From assembly GCA_903854475.1 (NCBI GenBank), contig CAINWP010000298.1:1-43661 (forward strand): 43,661 nt of DNA, given 5' to 3'. Below the pieces are notes generated by a model. The model worked only from the letters and a program-made list of their open reading frames with translations. It was not told where the DNA came from and did not search any database. Numbering within the stretch: position 1 is the stretch's first letter; each line of letters opens with the position of its first letter. This DNA comes from an uncultured Verrucomicrobiota bacterium. GTDB taxonomy: Bacteria > Verrucomicrobiota > Verrucomicrobiia > Limisphaerales > UBA9464. Made by a program: the position numbers and the translations under genes. Shown in pieces: positions 11,384 to 20,803 of this stretch.

Positions 11384-11492
11384 AAGGTAGGGCCGGATCT
11401 CCGAGCCGGCCGCACTGCGGGCCTGTGTAGTTCCGGCAACCCCGACCGCTCCCTCACCGCCGTTTTCGGAGGGAATCCCTCCCTCGATCTGC
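11384..11492. repeat. Diverged palindromic repeat family B copy
   Basis: The arms GGTAGGGCCGGATCTCCGAG and TTTTCGGAGGGAATCCCTCC resemble the family B arms at the window start, in the same orientation. About 45 bp of unrelated GC-rich sequence separates them. It fills the convergent gap between the barrel gene and the BioD-like gene and ends 5 bp from the latter's stop. It could serve both genes as a 3'-end structure. Confidence 0.55.
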
Positions 11493-11496
11493 CCGC

Positions 11497-12594
11497 TTAC
11501 AACGCGTTGAGGATCCGGTTCAGGTTCACATTCTTGGAGATGATCTCCTGAATGAGTTGGATCTTCTGACTGTCGTCGGGCCGGGTCTTCACGATTAAGT
11601 CGTGGACGACCGAGGCAGCACGGTAGCTGTCCTTGCCGGTGATGATTACTGGGCAGGGAAGATCTCGGAGTTGTTTGAGCATCGAGGTGGAGGGCTTGAT
11701 GTCGTCGGAGAGGATGAGTCCGGCGATGGGTTGCCGGGAGGCCTTCATTTGTTCGGTGGCCGCATTCAAGATGTCCTCCCGATCGGCAGGGACGATCATG
11801 ACCACGTTGGGCTTCAAGAGTGTTTTCGCCCGTTCCGCGCCCATGGCTCCGATGACCACCTGATTGACGATCTGGGTTAGCGGGGTTTTTCCAACCAAAA
11901 CCTCCGCCTCGAGCTCATCGGCGATCGCCCCGAGTGTCGGGCGCGAGAGGATGGGCTGGTAAGGCACCACCCCCAGCAGTTCGAGTCCCTTGCGCTTGAG
12001 GCCGCGCTGAGCGAACTCGGTGATATAGTCGAGTTTCTCGGGCAGCACTTTGTTGATGATGACCCCGATGACTTGAACCCCCTCTTGTTTGAAGAGGGCG
12101 TGGTTCATGACCGTTTCGTCGATGGGTTGGCCGATGCCGCCTCGGGTCACGATGACGACCTTGGCATTGAGCAATTTGGCAACGTTCGCGTTGGAGAGGT
12201 CGAAGACGCTGCCGACGCCGGCGTGGCCCGTGCCTTCGCAAAGCACGAAGTCTTTCTCCCAAGCCACTCGATCAAAGGCCTTGTGGATGCGCTTCACCAG
12301 GGCCTCGAGATTGGCCGACTGCAAATACTTGCGGGTGAAGTCCGGCTCGACCGCGATGGGAGACATGTCCACCAGCGGGCAGTTCAGCCGGAAGACGCGG
12401 TCCATGATCACGGCGTCTTCGTCGATCTTCTGCTCGTCGATTTCCACGAAGCGCTGACCCACCGGCTTGATGTAGCCGACCCGGCCATAGCGTTGCTGCA
12501 ATGCGGCGAGGAGTCCGAGCGAGGTGGTGGTCTTGCCATCATTCTGGCGAGTGGCCGCGATGAAGACCCGGGGAGTCAGCAGGTTCTGAAGCAT
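11497..12594 (-). CDS. BioD-like P-loop / DRTGG domain protein, partner of Pta
   Basis: The first part is a dethiobiotin-synthetase-like P-loop NTPase (FIAATRQNDGKTTTSLGLL, about 11-29; LCEGTGHAGVGSVFDLSNA). After about residue 215 comes a DRTGG-type domain (RPTLGAIADELEAEVL ... GLILSDDIKPS). These are the domains that precede the catalytic domain in the long Pta of Escherichia coli, where they tune activity in response to metabolites. Here they form a separate 365-residue protein, 44 nt downstream of the short pta gene on the same strand. I infer a regulatory partner of Pta. A free-standing role is possible. Confidence 0.85.
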   Translation of the reverse strand: MLQNLLTPRVFIAATRQNDGKTTTSLGLLAALQQRYGRVGYIKPVGQRFVEIDEQKIDEDAVIMDRVFRLNCPLVDMSPIAVEPDFTRKYLQSANLEALVKRIHKAFDRVAWEKDFVLCEGTGHAGVGSVFDLSNANVAKLLNAKVVIVTRGGIGQPIDETVMNHALFKQEGVQVIGVIINKVLPEKLDYITEFAQRGLKRKGLELLGVVPYQPILSRPTLGAIADELEAEVLVGKTPLTQIVNQVVIGAMGAERAKTLLKPNVVMIVPADREDILNAATEQMKASRQPIAGLILSDDIKPSTSMLKQLRDLPCPVIITGKDSYRAASVVHDLIVKTRPDDSQKIQLIQEIISKNVNLNRILNAL

Positions 12595-12638
12595 GGACCG
12601 GAGGTGGCTCGGGGTGGTGAGTCAGGGGGATGAACGTT

Positions 12639-13733
12639 TCAGAGGTCGCCCGGCAAGTTTTCGCCGGCGCCGGGGTAGAGATGTTGGTAGTCGATGCTTT
12701 GCAGCCCAACGATGGCGGCCACGCCCAGGATGTCGTGGGAACTGCTGCCGCGTGATAGGTCAGCGGCGGGACGATCCAGACCGAGCAGGATCTGGCCGTA
12801 GGCGTTGGCCCGGGCCACGTGCTGGATGAGCTTGCTGGCGATGTTGCCTGAATTGAGGTCGGGGAAGATGAGCACGTTGGCCTTTCCGGCCACCTTGCTG
12901 TCCGGCAGCTTGCGCAAGGCGATCTCTGGGATGAGCGCGGCATCGACTTGCAGTTCACCGTCGAAATCGGCTTCGAAGCCCATCTCGTGGGCTTTTTGCT
13001 GAGCCAATCCCGTGGCGGCCTTGACCTTCATCAGACTGGGTTGAGTGGCACTGCCTTTGGTGGAGTAGCTCAGGAGGGCCACGCGGGGGCGGACCCCGGA
13101 GATTTGCCGCGCCAGGCGGGCTGTGGAGATGGCGATGTCGGCCAATTGGTCGACGGTGGGTTCCGGGATGACACCGCAATCACCCATGAACAGCACACCG
13201 CGATCGCCAAAGCGGGTGTCCTCGACCTCCATCACCATGCAGGAGGAGGCGGTGGTGGTCTTCGGGGCGACCTTGATGATTTGGAAGAGGGGTCGGAGAA
13301 CGCCGCCCGAGATTTCATTGGCACCGGAGACCAGACCGTCGGCCTGCTTCATGGCCACCATCATCGCGCCGAAGTAGTTGGGCTTGATCATGGCTTCGCG
13401 AGCTTCCTGCTCTTCGATGCCCTTGCCCCGGCGAAGCAGCATGAAGCGCCGCACGAAGCTGTCGAGATCCGGGCTTTCCGACGGGTTGATGAGGCGAATG
13501 CCCTCGAGAGATACATTCAGAGCCGCCGCGGCCTCTTTGATGGCCAGTCGGTCTCCTAACAAAATCGGAGCCCCGAGGCGGAGAGAAAAGAACTGGCGAG
13601 CCGCCTGGATGACCCGGGGTTCGGTGCCTTCAGGAAAGACGATCCGCTTGGGGTGACGTTGGAGCTTCTCGATGACGCCGCCAATGAAACGCATGGCCGG
13701 ACCATGGCCGAGCCGCTCACGCCCCACAAGCAT
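12639..13733 (-). CDS. pta: Phosphate acetyltransferase (short form)
   Basis: Pta interconverts acetyl-CoA plus phosphate with acetyl phosphate plus CoA. The product contains only the catalytic domain: RIVFPEGTEPRVIQAAR, ADGLVSGANEISGGVLRP, MVMEVEDTRFGDRGVLFMGDCGVIPEPT, LLSYSTKGSA and NVLIFPDLNSGNIASKLIQ. I keep the ATG at 13733 (364 residues) because AAGGAG lies 8 nt before it. A second ATG at 13694 would give 351 residues and begins closer to the usual N-terminus. The BioD-like/DRTGG gene follows. No acetate kinase gene is in the window. I see no promoter in the 84 nt after acnA, so partial read-through is possible. Confidence 0.95.
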   Translation of the reverse strand: MLVGRERLGHGPAMRFIGGVIEKLQRHPKRIVFPEGTEPRVIQAARQFFSLRLGAPILLGDRLAIKEAAAALNVSLEGIRLINPSESPDLDSFVRRFMLLRRGKGIEEQEAREAMIKPNYFGAMMVAMKQADGLVSGANEISGGVLRPLFQIIKVAPKTTTASSCMVMEVEDTRFGDRGVLFMGDCGVIPEPTVDQLADIAISTARLARQISGVRPRVALLSYSTKGSATQPSLMKVKAATGLAQQKAHEMGFEADFDGELQVDAALIPEIALRKLPDSKVAGKANVLIFPDLNSGNIASKLIQHVARANAYGQILLGLDRPAADLSRGSSSHDILGVAAIVGLQSIDYQHLYPGAGENLPGDL

Positions 13734-13741
13734 GGCCTCGG

Positions 13742-13747
13742 CTCCTT
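13742..13747 (-). promoter_or_regulatory. Shine-Dalgarno site deciding the pta start
   Basis: AAGGAG on the minus strand with an 8-nt spacer to ATG 13733. It is one of the few strong ribosome-binding sites in the window and favours the upstream start over ATG 13694. Confidence 0.7.
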
Positions 13748-13757
13748 GTGAGGAACG

Positions 13758-13800
13758 AAAAAACCCGCGGCTTCAGGTCTTTCGACCGAGGCCGCGGGTT
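13758..13800 (-). terminator. Intrinsic terminator between acnA and pta
   Basis: A perfect 10-bp stem AACCCGCGGC/GCCGCGGGTT encloses an inner GGTC-GAAA-GACC hairpin with a GNRA loop, followed by TTTTTTC on the minus strand. It lies about 18 nt after the acnA stop and ends about 11 nt before the pta ribosome-binding site. Confidence 0.88.
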
Positions 13801-13817
13801 CTTCGGTGCAGTGGCGA

Positions 13818-16508
13818 TTAGGCCTTGGCCACCAGTTGGCGCAGGACGTAGGGCAGGATGCCGCCGTGCTGGTAATATTCGATCTCGATCGGGGTATCGA
13901 TGCGGCAAATGACCTCGACATTCTCCACCGTGCCGCACTTGCGGGTGATGCGCAGGGTCAGGTCTTGTTGGGGTTTGACCGAGGGGCTTAGACCAATGAT
14001 GTCGAAGGTCTCCGTGCCGTCGAGGTGCAGACTTCGTGCGCTGGCGCCGTCCTTGAACTGGAGGGGCAGAACGCCCATACCCAATAAATTGGAGCGGTGA
14101 ATGCGTTCGAAGCTCTCAGCGACGACCACCTTCACGCCGAGCAAGCTGGTGCCCTTGGCGGCCCAGTCACGGCTGGAACCGGTGCCGTATTCCTGGCCGG
14201 CGATGACGATGAGCGGGGTGCCGGTGGCTTGATAGGCCACGGCCGCATCATAGATGGAAGTCTTCTGGCCATCGGGGCCGAAGGTGTTGCCGCCTTCTTC
14301 GCCGCCGAGCATCAAGTTCTTGATGCGGACGTTGGCGAAGGTGCCGCGGGTCATGATGCGGTCGTTGCCGCGGCGGCTGCCGTAGCTGTTGAAGTCGGCG
14401 AACTCCACGTGGCTGTTCACCAGGAATTGACCGGCCGGTGAACTCTTCTTGATGGCGCCGGCCGGTGAGATGTGGTCGGTGGTCACCGAATCCCCGAAGA
14501 TGCCCAGGGCACGGGCCCCGCGGATCTCAGAAATGGTGCCCGGCTGCATACCGAACTGGGTGAAGAATGGAGGCTCTTGGATGTAGGTGGAGTTGCCGTC
14601 CCACTCGTACACATTGCCCACGCTCGAAGAGATTTCGTTCCACTTCGGGTTCTGGGCCGCGAAGTCGGTGTAGAGTGCCCGGAAGATCTCGGGCTTGAGG
14701 GCCGACTGCAAGGTGTCGCGCACCTCGGTGAGGCTGGGCCAGATGTCCTTCAGGAACACCGGTCCGTTGGTGCCTTCACCGATGGGCTCGGTGGTCAGGT
14801 CCTTGTCGACCCGGCCCGCCAGCGCGAAGGCCACCACCAGTGGCGGCGACATCAGGAAGTTTGCCTTAATGTTCTGATGGACGCGGGCTTCAAAGTTGCG
14901 ATTGCCCGACAAGACGGAGGCGGCCACCAGCTCGTTATTCACCACGGCTTCTTCGATCTTGGCGTCGAGCGGACCAGAGTTGCCGATGCAGGTCGTGCAG
15001 CCGTAGCCCACCGTCTGGAAGCCCAGCTGATCGAGATAGGTTTGCAGCCCGGTCTTGTTGAGGTAATCGGTGACCACCCGGCTGCCCGGGGCCAGCGATG
15101 ACTTCACCGACGGGTTGAGCTTCAGGCCCTTCTCGATGGCCTTCTTAGCCAGCAAGCCCGCAGCCAGCATGACCGTGGGGTTGGAGGTGTTGGTGCAGCT
15201 GGTGATGGCGGCGATGAGCACCGAGCCGTGTCCGATCTTCGAGCCGCCGACTTCGGCGCTGACCGACGCGAAGTCTTCGGCCTTCTTGCCGAAGCCGTTC
15301 TCGGTCACTGGCTTGCTGAAGGAACCCACGAAGCTGGACTTGAGGTTCTGCAGCTCGATGCGGTCTTGCGGGCGCTTCGGGCCGGCCACGCTGGGCACCA
15401 CGGTGGAGAGGTCGAGCTCGACCACTTGGGAGTATTCGATCTGCCCCTTCTGTGGCATGCCCCACAGGCCCTGGGCCTGGTAGTAGTTCTTGTAGAGGGC
15501 GATATGCTCTTCGGTGCGGCCGGTGGCACGGAGGTAGTTGACGCATTCGTCATCGATGGGGAAGAAGCCCATCGTGGCTCCGTATTCCGGGGCCATGTTG
15601 GCGATGGTGGCGCGGTCCACTAGCGGGAGCGCGGCGGCACCCGGGCCAAAGAACTCCACGAACTTTCCAACAACCTTAGCCTTGCGCAGAATCTGGGTGA
15701 CAGTCAGCGCCACATCGGTGGCAGTGACGCCTTCGCGAATGGTCCCGGTCAGGTGCACACCCACGACATCGGGAGTGAGGAAGTACACGGGCTGACCCAG
15801 CATGCCTGCCTCGGCTTCAATGCCGCCCACGCCCCAACCGACGATACCCAGACCATTGATCATGGTGGTGTGGGAATCGGTGCCCACCAGCGTGTCAGGA
15901 TAATAGACGCCGCCCGCGCTCAGGACACCCTTAGCCAAGTATTCCAAGTTGACCTGGTGGACAATGCCAATGCCCGGGGGGACGACCTTGAAGGTGTCGA
16001 AGGCCTGCATGCCCCACTTGAGGAACTGGTAGCGCTCGCGGTTGCGGGTGAACTCCAGGTCGAGGTTCTTCTGGAGCGAGTCACCGGAGCCGGCGAAATC
16101 CACCTGCACCGAATGGTCGACCACGAGGTCCACGGGCACCAGGGGTTCGATGATCTTGGGGTTCTTGCCCAGCTTGGCCACGGCGGAGCGCATCGCTGCC
16201 AGATCCACCAGGAGCGGCACACCGGTGAAGTCTTGCAAGACGATCCGCGCCACCACGAAGGGGATCTCGGCCGTTCGGGACTCGTTGGCTTTCCAGTTGG
16301 CCAACTCGCGGACATTGGCCTCCTGCACCTTCAATCCGTCGCAGTTGCGGAGCACGCTCTCCAGAACCAGTCGAACGGAGACCGGGAGTTTGGAGATGGG
16401 GCCCACGCCCGCCTTTTCCAGGGCGGGAAGGCTATAGAATTGGCCGGTGCTGCCATTGCCCAGATCGAAGGATTGGAGGGTGTTGAACAGGTTGTGCGGA
16501 GTGCTCAT
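13818..16508 (-). CDS. acnA: Aconitate hydratase (AcnA type)
   Basis: Aconitase converts citrate to isocitrate in the TCA cycle using a [4Fe-4S] cluster. The 896-residue length and layout match the AcnA/IRP1 type. Cluster cysteines are seen in [11 protein letters not shown] and [14 protein letters not shown]. Other signatures are [26 protein letters not shown], a swivelling C-terminal domain with [13 protein letters not shown] and [20 protein letters not shown], and [16 protein letters not shown]. Its own terminator follows. The 96 nt upstream, before the cyclase gene, contain TTGACG but no convincing -10. AcnA-type enzymes can moonlight as iron-responsive RNA-binding proteins; nothing here tests that. 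Confidence 0.98.
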   Translation of the reverse strand: MSTPHNLFNTLQSFDLGNGSTGQFYSLPALEKAGVGPISKLPVSVRLVLESVLRNCDGLKVQEANVRELANWKANESRTAEIPFVVARIVLQDFTGVPLLVDLAAMRSAVAKLGKNPKIIEPLVPVDLVVDHSVQVDFAGSGDSLQKNLDLEFTRNRERYQFLKWGMQAFDTFKVVPPGIGIVHQVNLEYLAKGVLSAGGVYYPDTLVGTDSHTTMINGLGIVGWGVGGIEAEAGMLGQPVYFLTPDVVGVHLTGTIREGVTATDVALTVTQILRKAKVVGKFVEFFGPGAAALPLVDRATIANMAPEYGATMGFFPIDDECVNYLRATGRTEEHIALYKNYYQAQGLWGMPQKGQIEYSQVVELDLSTVVPSVAGPKRPQDRIELQNLKSSFVGSFSKPVTENGFGKKAEDFASVSAEVGGSKIGHGSVLIAAITSCTNTSNPTVMLAAGLLAKKAIEKGLKLNPSVKSSLAPGSRVVTDYLNKTGLQTYLDQLGFQTVGYGCTTCIGNSGPLDAKIEEAVVNNELVAASVLSGNRNFEARVHQNIKANFLMSPPLVVAFALAGRVDKDLTTEPIGEGTNGPVFLKDIWPSLTEVRDTLQSALKPEIFRALYTDFAAQNPKWNEISSSVGNVYEWDGNSTYIQEPPFFTQFGMQPGTISEIRGARALGIFGDSVTTDHISPAGAIKKSSPAGQFLVNSHVEFADFNSYGSRRGNDRIMTRGTFANVRIKNLMLGGEEGGNTFGPDGQKTSIYDAAVAYQATGTPLIVIAGQEYGTGSSRDWAAKGTSLLGVKVVVAESFERIHRSNLLGMGVLPLQFKDGASARSLHLDGTETFDIIGLSPSVKPQQDLTLRITRKCGTVENVEVICRIDTPIEIEYYQHGGILPYVLRQLVAKA

Positions 16509-16604
16509 TGACAGGGTTGCTTAGGAGAAAGCGGTGTATTGTCGTCAGAATTGCGGTTTGTGAGTCAGAGCGTCAAGAAACCGAAGTCGGTGGTTCCTGT
16601 TGTT

Positions 16605-18584
16605 TCAGAAAATTTGGCCGGGTGATTCACCACGGCAAAGCTTGCGATAAGTGGCCAAGGCCAGCAGAGGCCAGGCGTTCCGGTACATGTCGTACTTCAG
16701 GTAGAACACGCATGGGAACCCGGTGCCGGTGATCTCATCTTCGGTCCACGATCCGTCCGCATTGTGGTTGCGGATGAGCCAGTCGATGCCCCGGTGGATG
16801 GCGGGGTCGGTGGGATCGCCCAGGGCGCAAAGGCCCATGATGGCCCAGGCGGTCTGGGACGCGGTGGCGGGCCCGGTTCCCTTGAAGATGGGGTCGTCGT
16901 AAGTGTTGCAACGCTCGCCCCAACCACCGTCGGGCAATTGGACGCTGCGCAGCCAGTGGGCGCCGCGTTGGAGCCAGGGCTCCTGCATGTTCCAGTTCAT
17001 GGCCTTCATGCCTCGCAGCACCTGCCAGGTTCCGTAGATGTAGTTGACCCCCCAGCGGCCGTACCACGATCCGTCGGTCTCTTGCTGGGTTTTCAGATAG
17101 GCGATGCCCCGCTGTACTTGGGGGCAATTGCGGTTCCATCCTTCGTAGCCCAGCAATTCGAGAATGCGCGCCGTGATGTCCGCACACTCGGGGTCGAGCA
17201 TGGCGTTGTGGTCGGCGAAAGGGACTTTCTCGAGAATGGACTTGGTGCAGTCCTTGTCGAAGGCGGCCCATCCGCCGTCCCTGCACTGAAAGGTCATCAT
17301 CCACCGGATGGCTCGATCCCGGCATTCATCCCGACGCTTCGGATTATCCGTCGGGATCAACCGCATCGCCAGGAGGACCATGGCCGTGTCGTCCACGTCC
17401 GGGTTCCACTGGTTGGCGTATTCAAAGACCCAGCCGGAGGCCTCGACGTCTGCTGGGTTCTTGTGGATCCAGTCCCCCCGGAAACGGATCTCTTTGTCCA
17501 TCAGCCATTCGGCCGCGCGCTTCAGCTTGGGGTGATGGGCCGGCACGCCCGATTCACGGAGGCAAATGGCCACGATGGCGCTGTCCCACACGGGTGAGAA
17601 GCAGGGCTCGATGCGTACGGAATCCTCCGTGAAGTGCATGAGCTTCTGCAGTTCGTGATGCGCCCGAACCACCTGCGGATGATCATCCGGATAGCCCAGT
17701 GCGATGAGTGCAATGAGTGCATTAAGCATCGCCGGAAAAATTGCAGCCAGTCCGCCGCTGCCTTCGAAACGCTCCAGCATCCATCTCTCGGCCCGCTTGA
17801 GGGCCCGATCGCGGAACGGATGGAGGCCTTGGCGACTCACCCACTCGGCCAACTTATGCAGGCGATCGAGCCATAGAAAAATATTCCGTAGCGAAAAGTC
17901 GAAATAGCGCGGACGCAGGCTCTCATCGAGTTCCCACTTCCCGTTGGGGAAGAGTTCATCGAGGTTTACCTGAACCTTCCGCGTGGGCCGGAAGTGGTTG
18001 ATGATCGCCAGTGGGATGATCATGGCCCGCGACCAGTTGCTCATCTCCCAGAAGTTGACATGGAACCACTTGCCGATGAGGAGGACCTCGCAGGGAATGG
18101 TGGGTACGTGGTTCCAGGCCGCCAAGCCAATGAGGGCTAAGTAGAGCTTGGAGAAGGTGTTCATCCGGGGCACCCCTCCCAATGAGCGAGCCATTTCTCG
18201 AGCCCGGAGCATCCGCGGGTCGGTGGTGGGGATGCCCGCCAACTTGAGGGCCAGGTAGGCCTTGACCGTTGCATTCACCTCCGCCGGGCCGTGGGGATAG
18301 ATGTTCCATCCCCCGTCGGGGAGTTGCTTTTCGAAGATGTGGTGCACGGCCTTGCGCTGCCAGACCGGGTCCACCTTCCCCCACCAGTGATAGAAGGCGA
18401 CCATGTCGGCGACGAGCGTCACATCGACCATTAATTCGCCCACCCAATACCCCTCGGGCTTTTGCTCGGACAGCAAGTAGCTCTGGGATCGGGTGATCGC
18501 AGCATCAAGATCGGGATGGGCGGAAAAGTTAGGCTTTCCCGAGGCGCTGTCCGCAGGCCGGAGCGGCGCTTGACTCACTAACAT
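16605..18584 (-). CDS. shc: Squalene-hopene cyclase
   Basis: This enzyme cyclises squalene to hopene or hopanol, the core of membrane hopanoids. At 659 residues it matches bacterial cyclases. The catalytic aspartate motif is intact (NPDVDDTAMVLLAMRL, about residue 395). Repeated QW-type motifs are spread along the chain: KQLPDGGWNIYPHGPAEVN, CRDGGWAAFDKDC, QETDGSWYGRWGVNYIYGTW, QLPDGGWGERC and NADGSWTEDEITGTGFP. No hpn genes for squalene formation or side-chain addition are adjacent, so the pathway must be dispersed if complete. The protein is expected to sit monotopically on the inner membrane. No clear Shine-Dalgarno site was seen. Confidence 0.96.
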   Translation of the reverse strand: MLVSQAPLRPADSASGKPNFSAHPDLDAAITRSQSYLLSEQKPEGYWVGELMVDVTLVADMVAFYHWWGKVDPVWQRKAVHHIFEKQLPDGGWNIYPHGPAEVNATVKAYLALKLAGIPTTDPRMLRAREMARSLGGVPRMNTFSKLYLALIGLAAWNHVPTIPCEVLLIGKWFHVNFWEMSNWSRAMIIPLAIINHFRPTRKVQVNLDELFPNGKWELDESLRPRYFDFSLRNIFLWLDRLHKLAEWVSRQGLHPFRDRALKRAERWMLERFEGSGGLAAIFPAMLNALIALIALGYPDDHPQVVRAHHELQKLMHFTEDSVRIEPCFSPVWDSAIVAICLRESGVPAHHPKLKRAAEWLMDKEIRFRGDWIHKNPADVEASGWVFEYANQWNPDVDDTAMVLLAMRLIPTDNPKRRDECRDRAIRWMMTFQCRDGGWAAFDKDCTKSILEKVPFADHNAMLDPECADITARILELLGYEGWNRNCPQVQRGIAYLKTQQETDGSWYGRWGVNYIYGTWQVLRGMKAMNWNMQEPWLQRGAHWLRSVQLPDGGWGERCNTYDDPIFKGTGPATASQTAWAIMGLCALGDPTDPAIHRGIDWLIRNHNADGSWTEDEITGTGFPCVFYLKYDMYRNAWPLLALATYRKLCRGESPGQIF

Positions 18585-18630
18585 GGCGGCAAGGATGCGG
18601 TGGGAGCTTCATCGCGCAAAGTGATTATTG

Positions 18631-18650
18631 ATCCGCCGCCCTCGGCGGAT
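18631..18650. other. Perfect hairpin in the shc-mpl divergent gap
   Basis: ATCCGCCG-CCCT-CGGCGGAT is a perfect 8-bp stem with a 4-nt loop. It is 47 nt before shc on one side and 52 nt before mpl on the other. It could be an operator or a leader hairpin; no U-run follows in either direction. Confidence 0.35.
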
Positions 18651-18701
18651 TGTGCTGGTTTGGGACTTGGGCTTTGCGGGGCCTGTCCTTAACGTTGAGC
18701 T

Positions 18702-20099
18702 GTGTTCGGGAATCTTCGTAGCGTTCATTTCATCGGGATTGGCGGCTCGGCGATGGCCAGCGCGGCCGTCGCCATGCACGAGCTTGGGTACCAGGTCACC
18801 GGTTCTGATCAGGATGTGATTTATCCACCGATGTCCACGTTCTTGGCCGAACGGGGCATTCGAGTGATGGCCGGATACGCCGAGGTTAACCTCTCTCAGC
18901 GCCCCGACCTGGTGGTGGTTGGTAATGCGATCTCCCGCGGGAATCCGGAGGCCGAAGCGGTGTTGGAGCGAAAACTGCGCTACTGCTCATTGCCCGAATT
19001 ATTGAAGGAATTCTTCATTCGTGGGCGCCGTTCACTGGTGGTGACCGGCACCCATGGCAAGACCACGACTGCCTCGCTTCTGGCTTGGGTGCTGGAGAGT
19101 GAGGGGTTGAATCCGTCGTTCCTGATCGGTGGCATCCCGCGGAATTTGGGTCAGGGAGCGCGGTTTACTGATTCGGAGTGGTTTGTGATCGAGGGCGACG
19201 AGTACGACACATCCTTTTTCGATAAGCGCTCCAAGTTCGTTCACTACCTGCCGGAGGTGGCCATCCTGAACAACTTGGAGTTCGACCACGCCGACATCTT
19301 CCCGACGCTGGCCGACATTCAGTTGAGTTTCCGCCGGTTCATCCACCTCATTCCCCGCAACGGTCTCCTGCTGGCCAATGGCGACGAAGCGAACATCACT
19401 CCGCTGCTGGATATTCGGCACTGCCCCGTCAAGCGTTTCGGCCTTGGGGTCGACAACGAACTGAGGGCCAGCGGTCTGGTCCTGAAGGAGGACAGTTCTG
19501 AGTTTGAATTGGGTGGAACTCGCTTTCGGATTCCCATGGTGGGCGAACTCAATGTGCGCAATGCCTTGGCGGTGGCCGCTGCGGCCCGCCACTGCGGCAT
19601 CCGTGATTCGGTCATCCAATCGGCCTTCGATTCCTTTCTGAGTGTGAAGCGGCGGATGGAGGTTCGGGGAGAGGCCGGTGGAGTTACTGTGATCGATGAT
19701 TTTGGTCACCACCCCACAGCGATCCGGGAGACGGTGCGGGCGTTACGGGTGAAGTTTCCCGGTCGTCGCATCTGGGCCGTGTTCGAGCCCCGTTCCAACA
19801 CGACGCGCCGCAATGTTTTCCAGCAGGAGTTGGTGGACGCTTTGGAACGGGCCGATGTCGTTGTGGTGGCCGAGGTGGCTCGGTTGGAACAGTTGCCGCT
19901 GGGTGAACGACTCAACCCGGAGAAGCTCATGCAGGACCTTCGCCTCACGGGCAAGCCGGCCTCCTATTTGCCGACCGTCGATTCCATCGTGGACCATGTG
20001 GGTTCTGGTGCACGCCCGGGTGATGTAGTGTGTGTCTTCAGCAACGGCGGCTTCGGAGATATTCATAACCGGTTGCTGGCTCGACTTGGGGCTCGTTGA
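18702..20099 (+). CDS. mpl: UDP-N-acetylmuramate:L-alanyl-gamma-D-glutamyl-meso-diaminopimelate ligase
   Basis: Mpl re-attaches murein tripeptide to UDP-MurNAc during peptidoglycan recycling. The 465-residue protein has the Mur-ligase order: an N-terminal Rossmann domain (VHFIGIGGSAMASAAVAMHELGY), the ATP loop VVTGTHGKTTTASLL (about 114-127), the central FVIEGDEYDTSFFDKRSKF and the C-terminal domain with VIDDFGHHPTAIRETV. The FDKRSKF and DEYDT context points to Mpl rather than MurC. The start codon is GTG at 18702; the first residues FGNLRSVHFIGIGG match the family, and no Shine-Dalgarno site is apparent. This implies diaminopimelate-type peptidoglycan with recycling. Confidence 0.93.
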   Translation: MFGNLRSVHFIGIGGSAMASAAVAMHELGYQVTGSDQDVIYPPMSTFLAERGIRVMAGYAEVNLSQRPDLVVVGNAISRGNPEAEAVLERKLRYCSLPELLKEFFIRGRRSLVVTGTHGKTTTASLLAWVLESEGLNPSFLIGGIPRNLGQGARFTDSEWFVIEGDEYDTSFFDKRSKFVHYLPEVAILNNLEFDHADIFPTLADIQLSFRRFIHLIPRNGLLLANGDEANITPLLDIRHCPVKRFGLGVDNELRASGLVLKEDSSEFELGGTRFRIPMVGELNVRNALAVAAAARHCGIRDSVIQSAFDSFLSVKRRMEVRGEAGGVTVIDDFGHHPTAIRETVRALRVKFPGRRIWAVFEPRSNTTRRNVFQQELVDALERADVVVVAEVARLEQLPLGERLNPEKLMQDLRLTGKPASYLPTVDSIVDHVGSGARPGDVVCVFSNGGFGDIHNRLLARLGAR

Positions 20100-20156
20100 A
20101 TAAACGCTCATTCGGCGCGTCCGAAAACACTGTGGGCCCTTCTTGGGACTCACTGC

Positions 20157-20573
20157 ATGAACAAATCCAATGTTGTTGCGGCCGCGCTGATTGCGTGGTC
20201 TGCCACGGTCACCACCACCCTCAACGCCGGCAACGTCTCCTGGGGCGTCAGCGTCGGAAGCTGGGGAGGGGGAATCGGAGTCGGAGTTTCCGCTGGCTCC
20301 GGAGGCGGTCACGGTCATTGGGGCGGACACCATCACCATGGCGGTGGTTTTGTTTCCGTGGCGGCTCCGGTCGTCTATTCAGCGCCGCCTCCTCCACCAA
20401 TGGTGGTTTATGCTCCGACGCCGGTGGTCTATGCACCCGCGCCGGTGGTATATGCCCCTGCTCCCGTGGTGGTATACGCTCCTGCGCCAGTAGTTTATGC
20501 TCCTGTTCCGGTCTTCTACGCCCCTGCGCCGGTTTACTGCGCCCCTCGGTTTGCCTTTCGCGCCCGTTGGTAA
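20157..20573 (+). CDS. Secreted Gly/His-rich protein with Tyr-Ala-Pro repeats
   Basis: The 138-residue product opens with a signal peptide (MNKSNVVAAALIAWSATVTTTLNAG). A Gly-rich block with a His cluster follows (HGHWGGHHHHGGG, about 54-66). Then come about eight imperfect repeats of the form (A/T)PVVYAP with VVVYAPAP and VFYAPAP variants, ending RFAFRARW. I do not recognise a catalytic domain. Regular Pro-Val-Tyr repeats suggest an extended envelope or surface protein, and the His cluster could bind metal; both are inference. It stands 57 nt after mpl on the same strand. Other frames here look Cys/Ser-rich but are shadows of the repeat. Confidence 0.65.
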   Translation: MNKSNVVAAALIAWSATVTTTLNAGNVSWGVSVGSWGGGIGVGVSAGSGGGHGHWGGHHHHGGGFVSVAAPVVYSAPPPPPMVVYAPTPVVYAPAPVVYAPAPVVVYAPAPVVYAPVPVFYAPAPVYCAPRFAFRARW

Positions 20574-20724
20574 GACTGGGTTCGGCTGTTTGTTTGAGAC
20601 TGAGCCGATGCAATTTCTGTTGGATCAGTCGTTGCGGCTCAGGATCGGTAATAATGGGTTTCTGACGATTCTGAGTTAGGCGGGGTCTTCGGAGTTTGGG
20701 GTTTCCAAAGTTTCAGGAGTAATG

Positions 20725-20749
20725 AAAACGCCGCCCATTGGGCGGCGTT
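20725..20749 (-). terminator. Intrinsic terminator of the Lys-rich secreted protein gene
   Basis: On the minus strand, the perfect 10-bp stem AACGCCGCCC-aat-GGGCGGCGTT is followed by TTCATT, about 55 nt past the stop at 20804. The plus-strand genes upstream could use it only weakly, as no U-run follows in that direction. Confidence 0.8.
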
Positions 20750-20803
20750 GTGTTGAGGGTGTATTAACGATCTCGTTGATCGTTCTAGGGATAGCCTTCC
20801 CGC

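Noticed and set aside
16509-16604. acnA promoter
   Set aside because: A TTGACG is present, but no acceptable -10 lies at 16-18 nt, so I do not call it.
20096-20665. 189-residue Cys/Ser/Gly-rich frame overlapping the Tyr-Ala-Pro protein
   Set aside because: Frame-shifted reading of the same tandem repeats; the alternative frame has a signal peptide and a clean start.
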